This document shows, one piece after another, positions 6,772-11,754 of a stretch of 11,754 nt of DNA. The stretch comes from Candidatus Bathyarchaeota archaeon. Lineage in GTDB: Archaea > Thermoproteota > Bathyarchaeia > 40CM-2-53-6. Both the position numbers and the translations under genes were made by a program. The notes below the pieces were generated by a model. It saw nothing but the letters and a program-made list of their open reading frames with translations. It searched no databases and was not told where the DNA came from. Location: contig VBBV01000039.1 of NCBI GenBank assembly GCA_005883695.1, positions 1 through 11,754 of the forward strand, read 5' to 3'. How positions within the stretch are numbered: the first letter of the stretch is position 1; each line of letters begins with the position of its first letter.

Positions 6772-6793
6772 AGATCAACGAAAGAGTTGATCT
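6772..6793 (-). terminator. Perfect 8-bp stem-loop at a gene end
   Basis: Arms 6772-6779 (AGATCAAC) and 6786-6793 (GTTGATCT), with a 6-nt loop. On the minus strand it begins within the stop codon (6792-6794) of the DUF1858-like gene. It may act as a partial terminator or as a 3'-end or processing structure before the acylphosphatase gene. No long T-run follows, so the terminator label is tentative. Confidence 0.35.
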
Positions 6794-7235
6794 AGGCGGC
6801 GGAGGGTGCGACGAGGTGGGTCACAGCTTGCTGAGGTGGAGGCTCCTTTGCGGCCTCAACGAGTTCCTGGACGAGACTCTCGGCTTTCAACCCGTTCATG
6901 GCGGAGAAAGCGTCGAGGGTCATGTAGATATCTCCGGCGTCCTCCGCTTCCAGCCTCAGACCCTTTCTAACCAGAATTTCTCTTGTTCGAGGGAAAGTAA
7001 CAAGAAGGTCTCCAATCGCTGTGTCGCCACGAATATTTTCGACCGTTATCCTTGACCGCTCCCGAATTGGTCGTTCGACGCCAAGGGGTGGCAGCACGAC
7101 CGGTGTGAGTACGGGTGGATATTTCTTCACCTCGACTTTCTTTCGAGAGCGACCAGCCTTCCTAGTTTTTGCTTGCCTAAGCTTCTTCCCTGATTTCTTC
7201 GCCATTCGAGTAACAGCTCGCCGTTTTGTTGCCAT
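6792..7235 (-). CDS. DUF1858-like protein with a basic N-terminal tail
   Basis: A 147-aa protein in two parts. Residues 1-38 are very rich in Lys/Arg (MATKRRAVTRMAKKSGKK and onward), resembling a nucleic-acid-binding or ribosome-associated tail. Residues about 63-128 (ITVENIRGDTAIGDLLVTFPRTREILVRKGLRLE...) resemble the DUF1858 domain, a small helical domain that usually carries a CxxC-type site and occurs with redox or Fe-S proteins. Here there is no cysteine in the whole protein, so a metal role is unlikely. The ATG at 7235 is preceded by GAGGTC, a possible ribosome site. M11 is an alternative start. It lies 92 bp downstream of the mrp gene in the same direction, so it may belong to the same operon. 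Function unknown. Confidence 0.65.
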   Translation of the reverse strand: MATKRRAVTRMAKKSGKKLRQAKTRKAGRSRKKVEVKKYPPVLTPVVLPPLGVERPIRERSRITVENIRGDTAIGDLLVTFPRTREILVRKGLRLEAEDAGDIYMTLDAFSAMNGLKAESLVQELVEAAKEPPPQQAVTHLVAPSAA

Positions 7236-7327
7236 GACCTCGAGTCCCTGAACCGCCTATGTATGTTGGAACCTGCGTTAAAAGATTCGCGGCTCGCAAT
7301 AGCCTCCAAAGCAGAGCGGCGTTACCG

Positions 7328-8503
7328 TCAGGGTTCGATAGACCAAGCGATTGGAAGCCCTTGGGTTAGCTGTTCAACCTGTTTGGCGGCTCGGGTTCTG
7401 AGCTCATTCACAATGCCTTCGATTATTGAGTTGGAATACTCTTCGATTTTCCCTTCGTCTGACAATTTTGCGATGGCGGGGTCTAAGGGAATGGCGCCTA
7501 AGAACGACACCCCCAGGCTCGAAGCTAGGTTCTCTCCTTTGGACTCTCCGAAAACATTCATCGTCTTCCCACAACCCGGACATTTGAGATAGCTCATGTT
7601 CTCAACTAGACCAAGTATCGGGACGTCCATCTTCTTGGCCATATTCACCGCTTTTGAGACGATCATTGAAGCGAGATCCTGGGGGGAGGAAACTACGATG
7701 ACGCCGTCTAACGGAAGAGATTGGAACACGGTTAGAGGGGCGTCGCTGGTCCCTGGCGGAAGGTCCACGAGAAGATAATGGAGATCGCCCCAATCGACGT
7801 CCCAGTACAGTTGTCGGATTACGCTGTTAACGATTGGCCCTCGCCAGACCACCGGCATGCTAGGGTCGTCCAGAACAAGGTTGATTGACATGACCTTGAT
7901 TCCAGTTTTCGTTCTAAGAGGCACGATTCCACCTCCGGGACCCTTGTACGGCTTACCGGAAACACCAAGTACCTTGGCGATGCTTGGACCAGTGAGGTCC
8001 GCGTCAAGGACCCCTACTTCGTATCCACATCTCTTTAGCTCCGATGCGAGCATGCTGGTGACGAAGGATTTTCCAACGCCTCCCTTCCCTGAGATGACCG
8101 CGATAATGCTGCGGACGCCCCGCTTTCCGAGACGTTCAATCCCAGGTCCAATCCCGGGTCCACCCTTTGACGGAGTTGAGGGGGCTGGTCCTGGTTGCAA
8201 CTGTTGCTTCAACTCCTCCAACTCCTTTCTCGACATGGTCGTTGTCTCGACTTTCACCGATCTTACGTCCTCGAGTTCTCGCACTGCCTTCTCGACATCT
8301 GCCTGGAGGGTTTTTGCGAGCGGACAGTGGGCAACGGTCAGGGCAATTTTCACGTAGACATTCCCGTCGCTAGCCGAAATATCTCTGACCATTTTCAGAT
8401 CAACGATACTCCGGCCAATCTCCGGGTCCAGCACGCCCCTCAGCTTTTCCAACACTAGGTTCTTATCGACCAAACGATAGCCCACAGTTCGAAACACTAT
8501 CAT
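7328..8503 (-). CDS. mrp: Mrp/NBP35-family Fe-S carrier ATPase with N-terminal MIP18 domain
   Basis: A cytoplasmic P-loop ATPase that holds and transfers [4Fe-4S] clusters to apoproteins. In the 391-aa form, residues about 15-90 are a MIP18/DUF59 domain (GVLDPEIGRSIVDLKMV, then VAHCPLAK). A Pro/Gly-rich linker follows, then the ATPase with the deviant Walker A SGKGGVGKS (138-146), LDADLTGPS (Walker A' region), VVWRGP, LVDLPPGTSD (Walker B) and CPGCG (C308, C311), the cluster-bridging pair of the dimer. The frame opens at TTG 8536. I chose ATG 8503, but the TATA box at 8518-8523 would start transcription near 8494, so GTG 8485 or TTG 8473 (protein MVDKNLVLEKL...) are real alternatives. Divergent from the TrmB-like gene, and probably first gene of a minus-strand operon. 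Confidence 0.93.
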   Translation of the reverse strand: MIVFRTVGYRLVDKNLVLEKLRGVLDPEIGRSIVDLKMVRDISASDGNVYVKIALTVAHCPLAKTLQADVEKAVRELEDVRSVKVETTTMSRKELEELKQQLQPGPAPSTPSKGGPGIGPGIERLGKRGVRSIIAVISGKGGVGKSFVTSMLASELKRCGYEVGVLDADLTGPSIAKVLGVSGKPYKGPGGGIVPLRTKTGIKVMSINLVLDDPSMPVVWRGPIVNSVIRQLYWDVDWGDLHYLLVDLPPGTSDAPLTVFQSLPLDGVIVVSSPQDLASMIVSKAVNMAKKMDVPILGLVENMSYLKCPGCGKTMNVFGESKGENLASSLGVSFLGAIPLDPAIAKLSDEGKIEEYSNSIIEGIVNELRTRAAKQVEQLTQGLPIAWSIEP

Positions 8504-8517
8504 GAAGCTTTTCTTGC

Positions 8518-8523
8518 TATTTA
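8518..8523 (-). promoter_or_regulatory. Possible TATA box of mrp
   Basis: TAAATA on the minus strand (in GTGTAAATAGC). Standard spacing puts transcription start near 8494, inside the longest reading frame, which argues for a start codon downstream of ATG 8503. Confidence 0.45.
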
Positions 8524-8584
8524 CACCCTCCTTCAACGGTGCAGCATAAGGTCGCCTGCTTAGCGCGAAGAGAAAGAAGACCTC

Positions 8585-9343
8585 ATGATGGTCTCTGAAA
8601 CAACTAGAAGAGCCCTAAAGGAATTCGGGCTCACAGAATATGAGGTCAAAGCGTACATTGCCCTAGTGGAGTCTGGACCGATGCCCGCGAGCCAGCTGAG
8701 TACTACTGCCGCGATTCCCTACTCGAAGATATACGAAATACTAGGGAATCTCGAGAGAAAAGGCTGGGTAGAAAGCGAACAAGGCAGACCAAGTAAGTAT
8801 TTCCCCAAACCCCCCAGTACAGCCCTCGAATCCTCCAGAGTAAGAATGGAGAACACGCTCAAGTCCAGCCAGACGGACGCGATGTCGGAGCTACAGCCCC
8901 TCTACGAGAAGAAAAGAGTCCAAGAAAGACCTGACATATGGATCGTCAGAGGACAGAACAATATTCTAGACAGAATCAAAGAGACGCTAGGTAGAACAAG
9001 GAGAGAACTGCTCGTTGCTATGCCGATAGTTCCCGACTCGGTGATTTCCATGGCCACACCATTACTGTCCCTCATGAACGGTCGAGGTGTCAAAGTCTCA
9101 GTTATGATTCCGAGCCTGATCAGCAAAGAGGTAACGAGGAAGCTGAAAGGGCTGGCAGAGGTCAGGGTCCGCGAGCAAATGTTCGGCGGAGGAATTATCT
9201 CCGATAGTAACGAGATCATCCTTCTGCTCGGAGAAGAGCCGGAGAAAGGGCTTACCTTGGCGATATCATCCGATCACGTGGGACTGGTAAGATTCGGTAA
9301 AAGCTACTTCGAATTCCTCTGGGAGAACTCCAAACCATGCTAG
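8585..9343 (+). CDS. TrmB-family transcriptional regulator
   Basis: A 252-aa regulator. Residues about 1-80 form a winged helix of TrmB type: LTEYEVKAYIALVESGPMPASQLS, then IPYSKIYEILGNLERKGWVESEQGRPSKYFPKPP, including the recognition helix and the wing ending in the usual KYxPxPP. A helical linker follows (about 81-115). The C-terminal part (PDIWIVRGQNNILDRIKETLGRTRRELLVAMP, to YFEFLWENS) resembles the PLD-like effector domain of TrmB-type proteins, where sugars bind in characterised members. The ligand here cannot be inferred. Two adjacent ATG codons (8585, 8588) are possible starts; GAAGAGAAAGAAG just upstream is a weak ribosome site. Divergent from mrp with an 81-bp gap, so it may act on that gene or on distant sugar genes. 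Confidence 0.9.
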   Translation: MMVSETTRRALKEFGLTEYEVKAYIALVESGPMPASQLSTTAAIPYSKIYEILGNLERKGWVESEQGRPSKYFPKPPSTALESSRVRMENTLKSSQTDAMSELQPLYEKKRVQERPDIWIVRGQNNILDRIKETLGRTRRELLVAMPIVPDSVISMATPLLSLMNGRGVKVSVMIPSLISKEVTRKLKGLAEVRVREQMFGGGIISDSNEIILLLGEEPEKGLTLAISSDHVGLVRFGKSYFEFLWENSKPC

Positions 9344-9368
9344 CTAATGCTCTGGGCTGACAAAAAGG

Positions 9369-9376
9369 GTAATAGA
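9369..9376 (+). promoter_or_regulatory. Possible TATA element of the tRNA pair
   Basis: GTAATAGA, centred about 28 nt before the first tRNA base. It fits an archaeal tRNA promoter by spacing. Since only 4 nt separate the tRNAs, this would serve both genes. Confidence 0.4.
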
Positions 9377-9434
9377 CTATGAGTCGGAGTCCCGGACGAT
9401 GCTCCGGTGGTGTAGCCCGGTTTAGCATAGCGGC

Positions 9435-9502
9435 CTTAGCCCGACAATGAAGCTCGGGTGGCCAGTCGAGCGAATAACCAGCCAGCGGCGGAGAATCGAA
9501 AC
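9435..9502 (+). other. tRNA-Trp intron 1 (5' side of the anticodon loop)
   Basis: About 68 nt inserted near position 31/32. The boundary can slide by up to three bases because CCT occurs at both ends. It contains a hairpin with CCCGA (9440-9444) and TCGGG (9454-9458) and a TGGC/GCCA pairing (9459-9462, 9481-9484). A second AGCGGC (9484-9489) repeats the exon sequence 9429-9434, so it could instead be two introns of about 55 and 13 nt flanking the 5' anticodon strand. No C/D boxes were seen in it, unlike the guide-RNA intron of haloarchaeal tRNA-Trp. Confidence 0.6.
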
Positions 9503-9530
9503 CTCCAGAGCCGTTGATCGCGGGTTCAAA

Positions 9531-9552
9531 AGCGGTCGTTTGCCGCGGAGAG
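9531..9552 (+). other. tRNA-Trp intron 2, in the T loop (59/60)
   Basis: Removing these 22 nt joins TTCAAA to T and gives the canonical T loop TTCAAAT with a perfect GCGGG/CCCGC stem. The intron folds as GCGG (9532-9535) with CCGC (9543-9546) around a 7-nt loop. Neighbouring TTC and GAG/GGA can pair to give a bulge-helix-bulge-like shape, the substrate of the archaeal splicing endonuclease. Confidence 0.75.
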
Positions 9553-9573
9553 TCCCGCCCGGAGCACCATCAC

Positions 9574-9687
9574 GCGGGGGTACCATAGCCAGGTCAAATG
9601 GGCAGTGGGTCACTGGAACGCGCCCGCCTAGGGCTTAGGACCCTGTGGCGAAGGCCTTCGTGGGTTCGAATCCCACCCCCCGCACCA
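9574..9687 (+). tRNA. tRNA-Leu (TAG), with one intron
   Basis: The acceptor stem GCGGGGG (9574-9580) pairs with CCCCCGC (9677-9683), followed by A73 and encoded CCA (9685-9687). The D stem is CCAT/ATGG with the loop AGCCAGGTCAA typical of archaeal tRNA-Leu. The anticodon loop CTTAGGA (9634-9640) has anticodon TAG (9636-9638); its 3' strand is CCCTG (9641-9645) and its 5' strand CAGGG is split by an intron. A long variable arm (class II tRNA) follows, and the T arm GTGGG-TTCGAAT-CCCAC is intact. It starts 4 nt after the tRNA-Trp CCA, so both are almost certainly on one precursor. Confidence 0.92.
9605..9630 (+). other. tRNA-Leu intron within the 5' anticodon stem (about 28/29)
   Basis: Excising 26 nt joins GGGCA to GGGCTTAGG, restoring the CAGGG/CCCTG stem and an ordinary tRNA-Leu. 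The exact cut can slide by one base each way (AG at both junctions). The intron forms a GTGGG (9605-9609) / CCCGC (9623-9627) stem, leaving CTA as a 3-nt bulge at the 3' junction. I could not draw a full canonical bulge-helix-bulge, so a relaxed motif is likely. Confidence 0.75.
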
Positions 9688-9720
9688 CTTGAACCAAACC
9701 TTCCAAAACTCTATTCAGAA

Positions 9721-11754
9721 TCATGCGGGCCGGTATGCGGGTGAAGGCCCCTTCCGTCGTTTGAGGACTAGTAGCAGAGAAAGCACGATCACAACAGCTA
9801 TGAGCCCTCCGATTATCGCCGTGGTGAGATTGCTGGTGGGTGCTGTGGAGGAGAGAGAATACACGCCACCAGTCTTGTTACTGCTCCAAGCATTGCCGTT
9901 CGAGATCGTCGCAGTCACAACATCGGTAGCGGGGTTTGATGAAGTGGTGTCCCAAGAGAACGGGTAGGACTTTTGTTGGCCTGCCGGGAGCGTCTCGCTC
10001 ATCTGAGCGATCGTAGTAGTTCCCCACTTCACCGTTATGTTGAAGCTGGCGTCAACGCTTCCGGTGTTTGACACGGTTACGGCTCCTGTGACAGGGTGGC
10101 CTGTAGTCGCGGTACCGAGGGGGGAGAGAGTGATGTCACGGATGGTTGGCGCTGCAGATACGATGACCGTAGCGACAAGATTCTGGAACGTTCCCCCGAT
10201 GGTCGCGGTTACTGTGATTGTGTATGTTCCGGGAGACGTCGAGGTGGTCGAACCGATTCTCAGGACAGCACTGCCAACTGAGCCAGATATCAGCTTGACA
10301 ATGACGACTGTCGCAGTAGAGCTAGAATTGCTCAAGAATACCGAAGGACTACTCGCACTGGCCGGAGAAATGGACGAAGCAAGGGACAGGTTCCCTGTCA
10401 AGCCAAGGCTGGTCAACGTAACGGTGGACGTGGCGGAGCCCCCCGCGATGAAGGAACTAGGAACAACAGGAGTGCTCGTCAACGTGAAGCTACTAATCAT
10501 GCTGACCGACACCAGTAGGGAATGTCGCAACGAACCGTTAGTACCCGTGAGAATCAAAAGATAAACGCCCGAAGGCGTGGACGTAGTCGTTGCAACATTT
10601 AACGTGGCACTGGTCACTCCGCCTGCGACCACTCTGACAATAAGACTGGTACCAGTAAAAGTCGAGTTGCTCAAAGATATCAAAGGACCATTGGTTACAA
10701 ACGGCGATACAGAGGCAGTAATGGTTACGTTGCCGGCGAAACCGAAAACGCTACCAACTGTGACCGAGGAGACCACTGAAGCGCCAGGGGCGAAAGACAG
10801 AGAGGGGTTACTCGCCGTGATACTGAAGTCGACCGTATTCACGGTCACGACGAGAAAGTGTTGCAGAATACCACTGATCGCTGTAACGTTGATGGTGTAG
10901 GCTTGAAGAGGCGTAGAGGCTGTCGTCGTAACAGTTAGAGTGCCAGTAACCGCGTTCCCTCCGCCCGCTAGTGTGATTATGACACTGGTTCCTGTGAGAG
11001 AAGAGTTAGTCAATGTTGCAACGGGACCATTAGCCACTAGAGGTGAAACTGCGACCCCCAACGTAACATTGCCCTCGAAACCATTCAGACTGTTCAGACC
11101 AATCGTTGACGTTCCAAAAGAACCCGGGACGAAAGACAGCGATGTGGTACTAGCCGTGATGCTGAAGTCTACCACGTTCACGGGCACGAAGAAAGATTGT
11201 TGAAGGATGCCGCCTGTCTCGGTGACGTTGATTGTGAAGGTCTGAAGAGGCGTAGCGGTTGTCGTTGTAACATTCAAGCTAACATCAATCGCCCCACCCG
11301 CCAGCAAGACGACGCTAACCCTAGGACCGGTGAAAGGAGTAGAGTTAGTCAACAATGCTGAAGGTCCATTGGAGAGAATGGGAGAGACGACTGCGGTAAC
11401 GTTCAATTTGCCCGCGAAACCATTGATACTATTGACCGTAATTGTCGAGTTCCCAAAGGAGCCCACTTTGATGTTCAAGAATGCGGGCTTGGAAATTATT
11501 GGTGCGATCCCATAGACACCTTCGGCTGTCGTGTGAGAAACGGTGCTACCGCTGTTTGCCAAGATATCCAAACCCGAAGGAATCGTAAGATAGCTAAACC
11601 CGCTGCCTGCCACTTGGTAGGTTATTGTGAAGAGAAGACCATTTCCACCGACGGCTATGCCAGTGCCTGATGCCGCAGATGAATGCGCTACTCCGGCGCC
11701 ATCGGTGATGCTACAGCCTGTTCCTGAGCCGTTGATGCAGTTTGCGACTTGAAA
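9721..11754 (-). CDS. Membrane-anchored surface protein with Ig-like repeats (5' end off window)
   Basis: The frame stays open to the right edge, so the N-terminus and signal peptide are outside; 677 codons are visible. A GTG at 11613 is an internal valine, not a likely start. Residue positions here count from that GTG. The first part, including GNGLLFTITYQVAGSG and SYLTIPSGLDILANSG, resembles the end of a cohesin-like domain. Then come four Ig-like repeats of about 105-115 aa (42-147, 148-260, 261-372, 373-487), repeats 2 and 3 opening with VDFSITAS. Next is a CARDB-like domain (about 489-586), a transmembrane helix (598-617, IIGGLIAVVIVLSLLLVL), and a short tail starting KRRK. Many NxS/T sites suggest glycosylation. 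The protein is almost free of charge and rich in Thr/Ser/Val. Likely role: cell-surface or S-layer-associated stalk or adhesin; the partner is unknown. Confidence 0.85.
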   Translation of the reverse strand, partial: FQVANCINGSGTGCSITDGAGVAHSSAASGTGIAVGGNGLLFTITYQVAGSGFSYLTIPSGLDILANSGSTVSHTTAEGVYGIAPIISKPAFLNIKVGSFGNSTITVNSINGFAGKLNVTAVVSPILSNGPSALLTNSTPFTGPRVSVVLLAGGAIDVSLNVTTTTATPLQTFTINVTETGGILQQSFFVPVNVVDFSITASTTSLSFVPGSFGTSTIGLNSLNGFEGNVTLGVAVSPLVANGPVATLTNSSLTGTSVIITLAGGGNAVTGTLTVTTTASTPLQAYTINVTAISGILQHFLVVTVNTVDFSITASNPSLSFAPGASVVSSVTVGSVFGFAGNVTITASVSPFVTNGPLISLSNSTFTGTSLIVRVVAGGVTSATLNVATTTSTPSGVYLLILTGTNGSLRHSLLVSVSMISSFTLTSTPVVPSSFIAGGSATSTVTLTSLGLTGNLSLASSISPASASSPSVFLSNSSSTATVVIVKLISGSVGSAVLRIGSTTSTSPGTYTITVTATIGGTFQNLVATVIVSAAPTIRDITLSPLGTATTGHPVTGAVTVSNTGSVDASFNITVKWGTTTIAQMSETLPAGQQKSYPFSWDTTSSNPATDVVTATISNGNAWSSNKTGGVYSLSSTAPTSNLTTAIIGGLIAVVIVLSLLLVLKRRKGPSPAYRPA
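10153..11490 (-). repeat. Four tandem coding repeats (~315-345 bp each)
   Basis: These encode the four Ig-like repeats, at about 11173-11490, 10834-11172, 10498-10833 and 10153-10497. Shared elements per unit are a GNSTITVNSINGFAGNVT-like segment, a SP-xxx-NGP-xxx-LxNS segment and a TTTxTPLQxYTINVT segment. Units 1-3 are closest to each other and the fourth is most diverged (SPASASSPSVFLSNSS in place of the NGP segment). This suggests stepwise duplication with older and newer copies. Confidence 0.75.

Larger units (their letters stand above)
9401..9569 (+). tRNA. tRNA-Trp (CCA), interrupted by introns
   Basis: The acceptor stem GCTCCGG (9401-9407) pairs with CCGGAGC (9559-9565), followed by A73 and encoded CCA (9567-9569). 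The D arm runs 9410-9428. The anticodon stem is GCGGC (9430-9434) with GCCGT (9510-9514), the loop CTCCAGA (9503-9509) has anticodon CCA (9505-9507), the variable loop is TGATC, and the T stem is GCGGG (9520-9524) with CCCGC (9554-9558). To close the fold, about 68 nt (9435-9502) must leave the 5' side of the anticodon loop and 22 nt (9531-9552) must leave the T loop, restoring TTCAAAT. Loop and variable region are typical of archaeal tRNA-Trp. The acceptor stem and D arm also resemble tRNA-Glu, but no proper Glu anticodon loop can be built without further introns. Confidence 0.8.

Noticed and set aside
7857..8357. 166-aa plus-strand frame
   Set aside because: Shadow of the mrp gene on the opposite strand.
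9401..9569. Reading the first tRNA as tRNA-Glu, because its acceptor stem and D arm resemble archaeal tRNA-Glu
   Set aside because: A Glu anticodon (TTC/CTC) in a 7-nt loop can be built only by assuming an extra, very short intron. CTCCAGA with CCA needs none and is the typical tRNA-Trp loop.
9447..9638. 63-aa plus-strand and 63-aa minus-strand frames over the tRNA genes
   Set aside because: They lie entirely within two tRNA genes that fold well after intron removal.
10037..10564. 175-aa plus-strand frame rich in Val/Pro
   Set aside because: Shadow of the repetitive surface-protein gene; the regular repeats produce long open antisense frames here and at 10577-11203.

Overview
The window reads as a piece of an archaeal chromosome, most likely from the Nitrososphaerota/Thermoproteota side of the archaea; I cannot place it more precisely. 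The signs are TATA boxes about 26 nt upstream of (nearly) leaderless starts, some of them TTG; a gamma-alpha fused 2-oxoacid:ferredoxin oxidoreductase of the Sulfolobus type; a TrmB-like regulator; a MIP18-Mrp fusion ATPase; and two tRNA genes with encoded CCA and introns at non-canonical positions.

Layout. 1-477: no convincing gene, but it holds the first copy of a diverged ~220 bp repeat. 478-3253 (-): korA-korB pair encoding a 2-oxoacid:ferredoxin oxidoreductase. 3415-4122 (+): an aquaporin, divergent from korA. 4123-4445: non-coding, with a perfect 16-bp palindrome. 4446-4775 (-): a stand-alone MIP18/DUF59 protein. 4776-5191: the second repeat copy, then an inverted repeat touching the TATA box of an HTH regulator (5192-5656, +). 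5657-6000: non-coding. 6001-6426 (+): a small helical, possibly TPR-like protein. 6446-8503 (-): acylphosphatase, a cysteine-free DUF1858-like protein, and a MIP18-Mrp Fe-S scaffold ATPase, all in one direction. 8585-9343 (+): TrmB-like regulator. 9401-9687 (+): tandem intron-bearing tRNA-Trp and tRNA-Leu genes 4 nt apart. 9721-11754 (-): the C-terminal part of a large membrane-anchored surface protein with Ig-like repeats; it runs off the right edge.

How the genes fit together. Iron-sulfur biology recurs: the OFOR needs [4Fe-4S] clusters, Mrp/NBP35-type ATPases and MIP18 proteins handle such clusters, and the HTH regulator has a cysteine-rich tail. OFOR and acylphosphatase also fit acyl-CoA/acyl-phosphate central metabolism. 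No phage, CRISPR or insertion sequence was seen. The most distinctive items are the tRNA genes (one intron in the T loop, one in the anticodon stem), the two-copy intergenic repeat, the likely autoregulatory operator, and an aquaporin whose selectivity filter resembles plant tonoplast aquaporins.
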